This document shows, piece after piece, positions 47,330 to 57,965 of a stretch of 64,000 bases of DNA. The translations under genes were made by a program, and so were the position numbers. The notes below the pieces were generated by a model. That model did no database searches. It was not told the DNA's origin and saw nothing but the letters and a program-made list of their open reading frames with translations. Origin of the DNA: Hyperoodon ampullatus (Eukaryota > Chordata > Mammalia > Artiodactyla > Ziphiidae); the NCBI GenBank assembly GCA_949752795.1, contig OX457070.1, forward strand, positions 38,775,185 through 38,839,184, in the 5' to 3' direction. Each line of letters begins with the position of its first letter. Position 1 is the stretch's first letter.

Positions 47330-50300
47330 TTAGATTCCATATATATGTATTAGCATACGGTATTTGTTTTTCTCTTTCTGACTTACTTCACTCTGTATGA
47401 CAGACTCTAGGTCCATCCACCTCACTACAAATAGCTCAATTTTGTTTCTTTTTATGGCTGAGTAATATTCCATTGTATATATGTGCACATCTTCTTTATC
47501 CATTCATCTGTTGATGGACACTTAGGTTGCTTCCATGTCCTGGCTATTGTAAATAAAGCTGCAATGAACATTTTGGTACATGACTGTTTTTGAATTATGG
47601 TTTTCTCAAGGTATATGCCCAGTAGTCGGATTGCTCGGTCGTATGGTAGTTCTATTTTTAGTTTTTTAAGGAACCTCCATACTTTTCTCCATAGTGGCTG
47701 TATCAATTTACATTCCCACCAACAGTGCAAGAGGGTTCCCCTTTCTCCACACCCTCTCCAGCATTTACTGTTTGTAGATTTTTTGATAATGGCCATTCTG
47801 ACTGGTGTGAGATGATATCTCATTGCAGTTTTGATTTTCATTTCTCTAATGATTAATGATGTTCAGCATTCTTTCATGTGTTTGTTGGCAATCTGTATAT
47901 CTTCTTTGGAGAAATGTCTATTTAGGTCTTCTGCCCATTTTTTCATTGGGTTCTTTGTTTTTTTGATATTGAGCTGCGTGAGCTGCTTGTAAATTTTGGA
48001 GATTAATCCTTTGTCAGTTGCTTCATTGGCAAATATTTTCTCCCATTCTGAGGGTTGTCTTTTCATCTTGTTTATGGTTTCCTTTGCTGTGCAAAAGCTT
48101 TTAAGTTTCATTAGGTCCCATTTGTTTATTTTTGTTTTTATTTCCATTCCTCTAGGAGGCAGATCAAAAAGGATCTTGCTGTGATTTATATCATAGAGTG
48201 TTCTGCCTATGTTTTCCTCTGAGTTTGATAGTGTCTGGCCTTACATTTAGGTCTTTAATCCATTTTGAATTTATTTTTGTGTATGGTGTTAGGGAGTGTT
48301 CTAATTATCATACTTTTACATGTACCTGTCCAGTTTTCCCAGCACCACTTATTGAAGAGGCTGTCTTTTCTCCACTGTATATTCTTGCCTCCTTTATCAA
48401 AAGTAAGGTGACCATAGGTGCCTGGGTTTATCTCTGGGCTTTCTATCCTGTTCCATTGATCTATATTTCTGTTTTTGTGTCAGTACCATACTGTCTTGAT
48501 TACTGTAGCTTTGCAGTGTAGTCTGAAGTCAGGGAGCCTGATTCCTCCAGCTCTGTTTTTCTTTCTCAAGATTGCTTTGTCTATTTGGGGTCCTTTGTGT
48601 TTCCATACAAATTGTGAAATTTTTTCTGTTAAAAATGCCATTGGTAGTTTGATAGGGATTGCATTGAATCTGTAGATTGCTTTGGGTAGTATAGTCATTT
48701 TCACAATGTTGATTCTTCCAATCCAAGAACATGGTATATCTCTCTGTCTATTCGTATCATCTTTAATTTCTTTCATCAGTGTCTTATAATTTTCTGCATA
48801 CAGGTCTTTTGTTTCCTTAGGTAGGTTTATTCCTAGATATTTTATTCTTTTTGTTGCAATGGTAAATGGGAGTGTTTTCTTAACTTCACTTTCAGATTTT
48901 TCATCATTAGTGTATAGGAATGCTAGAGATTTCTGTGCATTAATTTTGTATCCTGCTACTTTACCAGATTCATTGAGTAGCTCTAGTAGTTTTCTGGTAG
49001 CATCTTAAGGATTCTCTATGTATAGTATCATGTCATCTGCAAACAGTGACAGCTTTACTTCTTCTTTTCTGATTTGGATTCCTTTTATTTCTTTTTCTTC
49101 TCTGATTGCTGTGGCTAAATCTCCTAAAACTATGTTGAATAAGAGTGGTGAGAGTGGGCAACCTTGTCTTGTTCCTGATCTTAGCGGAAGTGGTTTCAGT
49201 TTTTCAACATTGAGGATGATGTTGGCTGTGGGTTTGTCATATATAGCCTTTATTATCTTGAGGAAAGGTCCCTCTATGCCTACTTTCTTGAGAGTTTTTA
49301 TCATAAGTGGGTGTTGAATTTTGTCAAAAGCTTTCTCTGCATCTATTGAGATGATCATATGGTTTTTCTCCTTCAATTTGTTAATATGGTGTATCACATT
49401 GGTTGATTTGCGTATATTGAAGAATCCTTGCATTCCTGGGATAAACCCCACTTGATCATGGTGTATAATCCTTTTAATGTGCTGTTGGATTCTGTTTGCT
49501 AGTATTTTGTTGAGGATTTTTGCATCTATGTTCATCAGTGATATTGGCCTGTAGTTTTCTTCGTGACATCTTTGTAAAGTTTTTGTATCAGGGTGATGGT
49601 GGCCTTGTAGAATGAGTTTGGGAGTTATCCTCCCTCTGCTATATTTTGGAAGAGTTTGAGAAGGATAGGTGTTAGCTCTTCTCTAAATGTTTGACAGAAT
49701 TCGCCTGTGAAGCTATCTGGTCCTGGGCTTTTGTTTGTCAGAAGATTTTTAATCACAGTTTCAATTTCAGTGCTTGTGATTGGTCTATTCATATTTTCTA
49801 TTTCTTCCTGGTTCAGTCTCGGAAGGTTGTGCATTTCTAGGAATTTGTCCATTTTTCCCAGGTTGTCCATTTTATTGGCATAGAGTTGCTTATAGTAATC
49901 TCTCATGATCCTTTGTATTTCTGCAGTGTCAGTTGTTACTTCTCCTTTTTCATTTCTAATTCTACTGATTTGAGTCCTCTCCCTTTTTTTCTTGATGAGT
50001 CTGGCTAATGGTTTATCAATTTTGTTTATCTTCTCAAAAAGCAGCTTTTAGTTTTAATTGATCTTTGCTATTGTTTCCTTCATTTCTTTTTCATTTATTT
50101 CTGATTTGATCTTTATGATTTCTTTCCTTCTGCTAACTTTGGGGGTTTTTTTTTGCTCTTCTTCATCTAGTTGCTTTAGGTGTAAGGTTAAGTTGTTTAT
50201 TTGAGATGTTTCTTGTTCCTTCAGGTAGGATTGTATAGCTATAAACTTCCCTCTTAGAACTGCTTTTGCTGCATCCCATAGGTTTTGGGTCGTCGTGTTT

Positions 50301-51112
50301 TCATTGTCATTTGTTTCTAGGTATTTTTTGATTTCCTCTTTGATTTCTTCAGTGATCTGTTGTTTATTAAGTAGTGTATTGTTTAGCCTCCATGTGTTTG
50401 TATTTTTTACAGTTTTTTTTCCTGTAATTCATATCTAGTCTCATAGCGTTGTTGTCGGAGAAGATACTTGATATGATTTCAATTTTCTTAAATTTACCGA
50501 GGCTTGATTTGTGACCCAAGATATGATCTATAGTGGAGAATGTTCCATGAGCACTTGAGAAGAATGTGTATTCTGTTGTTTTTGTATGGAATGTTATATA
50601 AATATCAATTAAGTCCATCTTGTTTAATGTATCATTTAAAGCTTGTGTTTCCTTATTTATTTTCATTTTGGATGATCTGTCCATTGGTGAAAGTGGGGTG
50701 TTAAAGTCCCCTCCTATAATTGTTTTACTGTTGATTTCCCCTTTTATGGCTGTTAGTATTTGCCTTATGTATTGAGGTGTTCCTGTGTTGGGTGCATATT
50801 TACAGTTGTTATATCTTCTTCTTGGATCGATCCCTTGATCATTATGTAGTGTCCTTCTTTGTCTCTTCTAATAGTCTTTATTTTAAAGTCTATTTTGTCT
50901 GATATGAGAATTGCTACTCCAGCTTTCTTTTGATTTCCATTTGCATGGAATATCTTTTTCCATCCCCTCACTTTCAGTCTGTATGTGCCCCTAGGTCTGA
51001 AGTGGGTCTGTTGTAGACAGCTTATATATGGGTCTTGTTTTTGTATCCATTCAGCCAGTCTGTGTCTTTTGGTTGGAGTGTTTAGTCCATTTACATTTAA
51101 GATAATTATCAA
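47330..51112 (-). pseudogene. L1 ORF2 protein pseudogene (endonuclease, reverse transcriptase, Cys-rich domain)
   Basis: ORF2p nicks target DNA and primes reverse transcription of L1 RNA. In order along the minus strand, the AP-type endonuclease comes first (51112 to about 50370), starting at the 'LNVNGLN' motif. The reverse transcriptase follows (49906 to about 49005), with '[12 protein letters not shown]' and the catalytic FADD at 49043-49032. Last is the C-terminal cysteine-rich CWRGC...HCWWEC motif at 47763-47710. It cannot be made as one protein. There are reading-frame changes near 50800, near the A-run at 50405-50420 and between 49625 and 49535, as well as downstream. A TAA stop lies at 49005-49007 just after the FADD region. 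Two endonuclease active-site residues are replaced: the Glu of the usual 'QETH' is Gln (codon 51010-51008), and the His of the usual 'SDH' is Asn (codon 50453-50451). I see no ATG in frame directly before the endonuclease. Confidence 0.93.
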
Positions 51113-51138
51113 TACATTTCTTAATTGTTTGGGGTTTG

Positions 51139-52065
51139 TTATTGTAGCTGTTTTCCTTGTCTTCTGTTTCCTGCCCAGCGAAGTTCCTTTAGTATTTGTT
51201 GTAAAGCTCGTTTGGTGGTGCTGAATTCTCTTAGCTTTTTCTTGTCAGCAAAGGTTTTAATTTCTCCATGAAATCTGAATGAGATCCTTGCTGGGTAGAG
51301 TAATCTTGGTGGTAGGTTTTTCTCCTTTATCACTTTAAATATGTCCTGCCACGCCCTTCTGGCTTGCAGAGTTTCTGCTGAAAGATCAGCTGTTAACCTT
51401 ATGGGGATTCCCTTGTGTGTTACTTGTTGTTTTTCCCTTGCTGCTTTTAATATTTTTTCTTTGTATTTAATTTTTGATAGTTTGATTACTATGTCTCTTG
51501 GCGTGTTTCTCCTTGGATTTATCCTGTATGGGACTCTCTGTGCTTCCTGGACTTAATCAACTATTTCCTTTCCCATATTAGGGAAGTTTTCAACTATAAT
51601 CTCTTCAAATATTTTCTCAGTCCCTTTCTTTTTCTCTTCTTCTTCTGGGACCCCTATAATTCAAAAGTTGGTGCGTTTAATGTTGTCCCAGAGGTCTCTG
51701 AGACTGTCCTCAATTCTTTTCATTCTTTCTTTCTTCTGCTCTGCTGTAGTTATTTCCACTATTTTATCTTCCAGGTCACTTATCCGTTCTTCTGCCTCAG
51801 TTATTTTGCTATTGATCCCTTCTAGAGAATTTTTAATTTCATTTATTTTGTTGTTCATCACTGTTTGTTTGCTCTTTAGTTCTTTTAGGTCCTTGTTAAA
51901 CGTTTCTTGTATTTTCTCTATTCTATTTCCAAGATTTTGGATCATCTTTACTATCATTATTCTGAATTCTTTTTCAGGTAGACTGCCTATTTCCTCTTCA
52001 TTTGTTAGGTCTCGTGGGTTTTTGCCTTGCTTCTTCATCTGCTGTGTGTTTCTCTGTCTTCTCAT
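51139..52065 (-). pseudogene. L1 ORF1 protein pseudogene (RNA-binding chaperone)
   Basis: ORF1p is the trimeric RNA-binding protein that packages L1 RNA. The ATG at 52065-52063 (MRRQRNTQQMKKQ...) is chosen because the laurasiatherian ORF1p starts in this way; an in-frame extension upstream to 52254 is probably 5' UTR. Residues of about 40-125 form a heptad-rich coiled coil (ending 'ITEAEERISDLEDKIVEI'). The RNA recognition part and C-terminal domain follow, with 'RLTADLSAETLQARRAW' and 'ISFRFHGEIKTF'. The frame is continuous for 308 codons except for two nonsense codons: TGA at 51663-51661 (codon 135) and TAA at 51555-51553 (codon 171). Both could come from single C-to-T changes. No frameshift was found. 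The ORF1-ORF2 spacer is short, as usual for L1. Confidence 0.93.
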
Positions 52066-54024
52066 TTTGCTTATCTTACTGTGTTTGGGGTCTCCTTTTT
52101 GCAGGCTGCCGGTTCGTAGTTCCTGTTGTTTTTGGTGTGTGTCCCCAGTGGCTGTTGGTTCAGTGGGTTGTGTAGGCTTCCTGGTGGAGGGGACTAGTGC
52201 CTGTGTTCTGGTGGATGAGGCTGGATCTTGTCTTTCTGGTGGGCAGGACCACATCTGCTGGTGTGTTTTGGGGTGTCTGTGGCCTTATTATGATTTTATG
52301 CAGCCTGTCTGCTAATGGGTGGGGTTGTGTTCCTGTCTTGCTAGTTGTTTGGCATAGGGTGTCCTGCACTGTAGCTTGCTGGTCATTGAGTGAAGCTGGG
52401 TGTTGGTGTTGAGATGGAGATCTCTGGGAGATTTTCGCCATTTGATATTACGTGGAACTGGGAGGTCTCTTGTGGACCAGTGTCCTGAACTTGGCTCTCC
52501 CACCTCAGAGGCACAGCACTGACTGCTGGCTGCAGCACCAAGAGCCTTTCATCCACACGGCTGAGAATAAAAGGGAGAAAAAGTAGAAAGAAAGAAAGAA
52601 AGAGGATAAAATAAAATAAAGTAAGGTAAAATAAAATAAAGTTATTAAAATAAAATATAATTATTAAGAAAAAAAAATTTTTAAGAGAAAAAAAAAACGG
52701 ACGGATAGAACCCTAGGACAAATGGTGAAAGCAAAGCTATACAGACAAAATCACACACAGAAGCATACACATGGCACACTCACAAAAAGAGAAAAAGGGA
52801 AAAGAATATATATCTTTGCTCCCAAAGTCCACCTCCTCAATTTGGGATGATTTGTTGTCTATTCAGGTATTCCACAGATGCAGGGTACATCAAGTTGATT
52901 GTGGAGCTTTAATCCGCTGCTCCTGAGGCTGCTGGGAGAAATTTCCCTTTCTCTTCTTTGTTGGCACAGCTCCCGGGGTTCAGCTTTGGATTTGGCCCTG
53001 CCTCTGCGTGTAGGTCGCCTGAGGGCGTCTGTTCTTCGCTCCGACAGGATGGGGTTAAAGAAGCAGCTGATTAGGGGGCTCTGGCTCACTCAGGCCGGGG
53101 GGAGGGAGGGGCACGATGCGGGGCGAGCCTGTGGCGGCAGAGGCTGGCGGAACGTTACACTAGCCTGAGGCGCGCCGTGCGTTTTCAAGCGGAAGTTGTC
53201 CCTGGATCACGGGACCCTGGCAGTGGCAGGCTGCACAGGCTCCCGGGAGGGGAGGCGTGGATAGTGACCTGTGCTCGCACACAGGCTTCTTGGTGGCGGC
53301 AGCAGCAGCCTTAGCGTCTCAGGCCCGTCTCTGGGGTCCACGCTCATAGCCGTGGCTCGCACCCGTCTCTGGAGCTCCTTTAAGCAGCAGTCTTAATCCC
53401 CTCTCCTCGCGCACCAGGAAACGAAGAGGCAAGAAAAAGTCTCCTGTTTCTTCAGCAGCTCTAGACTTTTCCCCGGACTCCCTCCCGGTTGGCCATGGTG
53501 CACTAACACCTTCAGGCTGTGTTCACGCCGCCATTCCTCTCCCTGCACTCCGACCGAAGCCCGAGCCTTAGCTCCCAGCCCCGCCCGCCCCGGCGGGTGA
53601 GCAGACAAGCCTCTCGGGCTGGTGAGTGGCGGTCGGCACCGATCCTCTGTGCAGGAATCTCTCCGCTTTGCCCTCCGCACCCCTGTTTCTGCGCTCTCCT
53701 CCGCGGCTGCGAAGCTTTCCCCCTCCGCCACCTGCAGTCTCCGCCCGCGAAGGGGCTTCTAGTGTGTGGAAACCTTTCCTCCTTCACAGCTCCCTCCCAC
53801 TGGTGCAGGTACCGTCCCTATTCTTTTGTCTCTGTTTTTAATTTTTTTCTTTTGCCCTACCCAGGTACGTGGGGAGTTTCTTGCCTTTTGGGAGGTCTGA
53901 GGTCTTCTGCCAGCGTTCAGTAGGTGTTCTTAGAAGTTGTTCCACGTGTAGATGTATTTCTGATGTATCTGTGGGGAGGAAGGCGATCTCTCCGTCTCAC
54001 TCCTCCGCCATCTTGAAGCTCCCC
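52066..54024 (-). promoter_or_regulatory. L1 5' UTR and internal promoter, CpG-rich
   Basis: This segment precedes ORF1 on the minus strand. Its outermost part carries gccatcttg at 54008-54016, which is CAAGATGGC on the L1 strand. This YY1-type site sits at the 5' end of L1 elements and positions transcription start. 53090-53800 is strongly GC- and CpG-rich compared with the rest of the window. A-rich plus-strand simple sequence (52560-52700) lies between it and ORF1. Open frames on both strands here (such as 53519-53923 plus and 53393-53787 minus) come from the CpG-rich composition. Regulatory activity is inferred from L1 biology, not shown by the sequence. Confidence 0.8.
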
Positions 54025-54106
54025 CCAAATAATGTGTTTTAGAGTGTTTTGTGGGTTCCTCTACATTTCCCATATATCTTTAAATGAAATTAAAAACGTT
54101 AAGAAT

Positions 54107-54314
54107 GGGGCTTCCCTGGTGGCGCAGTGGTTGAGAGTCCACCTGCTGATGCAGGGGACATGGGTTCGTGCCCCGGTCTGGGAAGATCCCACATGCCGCG
54201 GAGCGTCTGGGCCCGTGAGCCATGGCCGCTGAGCCTGCGCGTCCGGAGCCTGTGCTCCGCAACGGGAGAGGCCACAACAGTGAGAGGCCCGCGTACCACA
54301 AAAAAAAAAAAAAA
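54107..54314 (+). mobile_element. Short-form CHR SINE, plus strand
   Basis: Head ggggcttccctggtggcgca, B-box-like gggttcgtgccccgg, the end 'agaggcccgcgtaccac' and a long A tail. Duplication aaaaacgttaagaat occurs at 54092-54106 and 54315-54329, perfect over 15 bases. It lies only 70 bases from the end of the full-length L1. Confidence 0.96.
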
Positions 54315-54329
54315 AAAAACGTTAAGAAT

Positions 54330-55904
54330 AATGCGATTCTGGGTTTTTAAGACAGCAACCCCTAAAATATAGCTTGAGATTTTCCAGAACCTTAAATTAA
54401 AGCTTCCCCATCTCCCTGTCTGGGCTTATGCATGCTGATCCAGATTTGAATCAGCCGGCATCTATTATTCACCCTAAAATTAAAAAGCAAGGAAACAACC
54501 TCTCTTCTTGCAAACAGACATTCATGGAAAGTTTTGGCCTTGTTATGTTTGCTATGGTCTTAGTGATCCATATTTATATGGTTATAAAGTATCTCTCACA
54601 TGTTTAAAATAGACTTATCATTAGTATTACACTAGTAGTTATAATTACTAAGGTTATCACTTCAACAAAGTTAAACCAACTGAAAATACTATCAAAAGAA
54701 ATTAACCTACCCTCACATATAGGCAACTCAAAATAGCTCACTTATTGCCTAGAGATGGAGATCATGTTAAGAGAAATTGTGAAAATGGACATGAGTCATG
54801 GAACTAACTTTTAGCTTAATCTACATTAAACCCTTGAATGAGCATCACTCTCAGAATGAAATTATCCTCTTTGATTTTAGCAGATTAACTCCCATTATGC
54901 CCTCTTTCCGAGTTAAAAGCAAAACTATAAACAAAAACCTTTAAAATTTGAGTGTGTATGATGCAGAGTCATCCCTGAATCATTAAGGAATATCTCTTGC
55001 TAAATTTAAAAGCATTTGGAAAGGCAGGTATATATATATATAAGGAGAAAGGCCCTTACTTGATCATACTAGGGACAGCTTGTTGCTGGCAGGGGTCCTT
55101 ATCATGCTGGGCAAGAATAGTCTAGGCCGATATCATCATCATCTTTAGTTTGATGGTTCCAGGATGAGGCTTGCTACTCATGTGGATAAGTAGTAAGTGT
55201 TCATCGTTTCTTAATTCTGAAACCCTTGTCCTTATTTATTCTACTTAGTGAGTGAGCTTGTCTAACTTGTAATGACTGAGGGCTCATTTACTCACCAACC
55301 ATTCACTGAGCATCTATTATATGGCAAATGCTGGGATGGGTTACAGGGATACTAAGAGGGAGACCCTGGGCTTTTCTTTCAACTGCTCAGGCATGTCTCT
55401 GGCTTTCTTGACAATATTATGCAAAACTGTAATTGACACTGGGACATCTGAGTCACAAGTGGAAAAAGAGTCATCGTATGCCTGGAACATGTCTTATTTT
55501 TAAGCTATTGAAAAGCGAAGTATGACCCAGTTACTAAGTGATTGATAGAAATTTCCCCTTTGATCTAAATGTTTTCATCTTGACTAGACATGACCAGACC
55601 CTTTTTACAAATGAGGTAACATTCACAGGTTTTGGGGATTTGACATGGATATCTTCCGGGGAGCCATTTTCCAGCCTTCCACGGCACAGGGTTGTGCAGC
55701 TGGCTGCGGTGGGGCTTGAATGTAGCCACGTCTACCTTTAGAATCCACTCTCTTCAACCTTCACACTGACTCTCTAGAATACACTTTGGCTTTCAACAGA
55801 TGATGAAGTTTTCAATGCAATTATGTAAGTAGTTTCAACCTAGAAATCTAGCATGAAGAACTAGAATGTAGGTTTTATTGATAAAAGTCTTTTATTGCTA
55901 TCCT
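54330..55904. other. Unassigned sequence with a short MIR/L2 trace
   Basis: AT-rich, with a small (TA)n at 55029-55041. 'ccattcactgagcatctattatatggcaaatgctggg' at about 55300-55337 resembles a reverse MIR or L2 end. No gene recognised. Confidence 0.45.
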
Positions 55905-56340
55905 CCTCCTGGTTCATTCAATAAGGATCAGCCAGTATTTATAGGGTGCCCAGGCCACTCCATGCTCTGTGCTGTCATGGAGACTCAATGCTGAGCAAAA
56001 CCAACTACCAGTCCTATCCTTTCAAGCTCACTGTCCAGTGGGGGGATAGAGATAGACTTTAAGTATCATATGAATGAATGTATAATCACAAACTGAGAAG
56101 GAAAGGGGAGATGTAGAATAAGGAAATCTGACCCAGGCTGGATGTGAAGAGAAGTTTTCCTTGGGGAAGTGATGTTTCAGTCAAGATTCAAAAGCTGAGT
56201 AGGGGTTAGCTAGGTGAGGGAAGAAGGCAGCAGGGAAAAAACATTCCAGAAAGACAGAATACCATATGTAAAGGCCTTGTGGCAGGAGAGATCATCAGCT
56301 TTTTAGAAATTGAAATAAGGTTGAAGCAAAGAGTCAGGCA
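55905..56340 (-). mobile_element. L2 fragment, minus strand
   Basis: Plus strand reads the reverse L2 3' region. Phrases are 'tcattcaataaggatcagccagtatttatagggtgcccagg', 'ctttcaagctcactgtccagtgggggg', 'gaagtgatgtttcagtcaagattcaaaagctgagtagg' and 'aaaacattccagaaagacagaatacc', ending 'gtaaaggccttgtggcagg'. Confidence 0.8.
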
Positions 56341-56399
56341 GCTTTGTCAATATGGGCATTTGTTTCTAGGTGTAGTGACTAGACACAGAGTAAGATTCA

Positions 56400-56555
56400 A
56401 TGAATTCTCTGTGTTGGCAAGTTCTTTGAGAACAGCAGGCAGTGAATGTTTCTTCATCTCTGGATGCTCTGGCCCAGCATGGTGTCTCGTACAGATGATA
56501 TGCTCAATGCTATGCTTGTTGATTGACTTAATGAATAAATGAATGAACAAATCAG
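56400..56555 (+). mobile_element. L2 3' end, plus strand
   Basis: 'aagttctttgagaacagcagg', 'ctctggcccagcatggtgtctcg' and 'gatatgctcaatgctatgcttgttgattgacttaatgaataaatgaatg' give the L2 3' terminus with its tail repeats. Confidence 0.75.
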
Positions 56556-57128
56556 CTTTGACCTTACATGTGCAGGGTGTTTGACAAAGCAGGTGAAATT
56601 GCCATAGTCCTGCTTGCTAGGTGTTCCCCTTCCAAACCAGGGAGCTGTAGTGTAGCCAAGTATGTTCTGGCCATTTGTCACACCCGTGTGATTACCCCAT
56701 GTGAGCCAAAGGCTGGTGAGGGAGCCAGGAGTCAAAGCCCTTTCACACGTGGTTGTGAAAAAATCTGGGAAGGCCATTGGCCTGAGGAGAGAAAGCAAAG
56801 ATAATAAAACCGCAAACAGCTTCCTCAGCCCTCTACACATGTCACCCCAACACAGACATTGCTGATTGCATCCTGAGGCCAGAGCAGCGGTCCCCTATTG
56901 ATTCCTCCATCCCCTTTCAGGCAAAAGAAAGTGGGAGGCTATTTTGCAAGCTGATCTGTATCTGTTGCTCCATTTTTAGGGCACAGCACCAGAAAAGAGC
57001 TAGCTTTGGGTCTTAAAAAAAAGGGACAGGCCATGAGGAATGTTTTCCCATCTTCCAGTCTGAGAGTTTCACCTGCCTTGATCACCACACGTTGACTGGG
57101 CTGCCTCCTATTAGAGGAGATGTTTGAG
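56556..57128. other. Unassigned sequence
   Basis: No recognisable gene; overlapping frames on both strands without motif. Confidence 0.45.
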
Positions 57129-57143
57129 AGATGCATAATTTTT

Positions 57144-57344
57144 TTTAATTGAAGTGTAGTTGATTTACAATGTTTTTTTAGTTTTAGATATACAGCAAAG
57201 TGATCCAGTTATACGTGTGTATCTGAAAAAGAATATATACACACATGTATATGTATATATTCTTTTTCAGATTCTTTTCCCTTATAGGTTGTTACAAAAT
57301 ATTGAGTATAGTTCCCTGTGCTATACAGTAGGTCCTTGTTGGTA
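57144..57344 (-). mobile_element. Short 5'-truncated L1 3' end insertion, minus strand, with internal palindrome
   Basis: Plus strand begins 'tttaattgaagtgtagttgatttacaatg' and ends 'gttccctgtgctatacagtaggtccttgttgg', the reverse of a cetartiodactyl L1 3' UTR. Duplication agatgcataattttt occurs at 57129-57143 and 57345-57359, perfect over 15 bases, so the whole insertion is only about 200 bases. Inside, 57221-57239 and 57254-57272 are exact reverse complements around a 14-base loop. Confidence 0.9.
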
Positions 57345-57359
57345 AGATGCATAATTTTT

Positions 57360-57799
57360 ATAAACACTCCTTTAACTTCTTCATCTGAGAGGGAACAAAT
57401 TTCACTTCTGTGCAAAACCCACTCAAAAGGACAATGTCTCAGAGATTGCCTTAGAATTCATGTATTGAGAGTTCTCCTTGGGATGCAACCTAAATGCCAC
57501 AGATGTGACACTCTGGCCATGGAAATCTCATAGGCGAGGAGGCCTACATCTATAACTACCACCATTCTAGACAGAAAGCTCTTAGGGCTGAAAAATTGTC
57601 TTGGACAACACCGACCACACGTGGTGGTGTCGACTCAGGGATAAATATGATTTTTTAAATTTACTCCTAAAATAGAAATTCTAGGCTGACCCGCTAGCCC
57701 TGTGTTTCTAAGACTTCCTTTCTCCCATTCCTTCCTTACTGTTTTTCCTCCTTCTCCCTTCTCTTGTAATTTCTGTATTCTTGAGATGGTATGAGATGC
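57360..57799. other. Unassigned sequence
   Basis: No recognisable gene or repeat. Confidence 0.45.
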
Positions 57800-57965
57800 T
57801 AAAAATGGACAGTGAATCAGGAGAGTTCTAGACCAGACTCTGGCACTAATTTTCCACGTGGCCTGGGCCATGTCACCTTGTTGTGCCTCAGTTTCCTCAC
57901 ATACAAAATGGAACACTGGACTCTCTTGAGTACCTTGCGAAGTGCCCACTGTGGTCTTCAGATCT
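57800..57965 (+). mobile_element. MIR, plus strand
   Basis: 'gaatcaggagagttctagaccagactctggcactaattttccacgtggcctgggccatgtcacc' followed by 'gtgcctcagtttcctcacatacaaaatgg' is the MIR 5' part and core. It explains the first third of the 189-codon frame at 57812-58381. Confidence 0.75.

Larger units (their letters stand above)
46959..54024 (-). mobile_element. Full-length LINE-1, 7.07 kb, minus strand, inactive
   Basis: A complete L1 in reverse orientation. The 3' end is a short A tail (T-run at 46958-46965) next to a polyadenylation signal (tttatt at 46972-46977, AATAAA on the minus strand). It is followed by a 3' UTR up to 47329, ORF2, ORF1 and a long 5' UTR ending at 54024. The duplication ccaaataatgt is seen at 46948-46958 and 54025-54035, so both ends are original and the copy was not 5'-truncated. 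The only defects are in the coding regions. It is longer than the 6 kb human L1 because of its nearly 2 kb 5' UTR. Confidence 0.95.

Noticed and set aside
51668..52315. 215-codon plus-strand frame
   Set aside because: It is antisense to L1 ORF1. The Leu/Ser/Phe-rich peptide is the mirror of the coiled-coil coding strand.
52560..52700. A-rich stretch resembling a retroposon tail
   Set aside because: It is internal to the full-length L1 between 5' UTR and ORF1, and no SINE body precedes it.
53393..53923. Frames of 90-134 codons on both strands in GC-rich DNA
   Set aside because: They lie in the L1 5' UTR; high GC reduces stop codons and no domain is visible.
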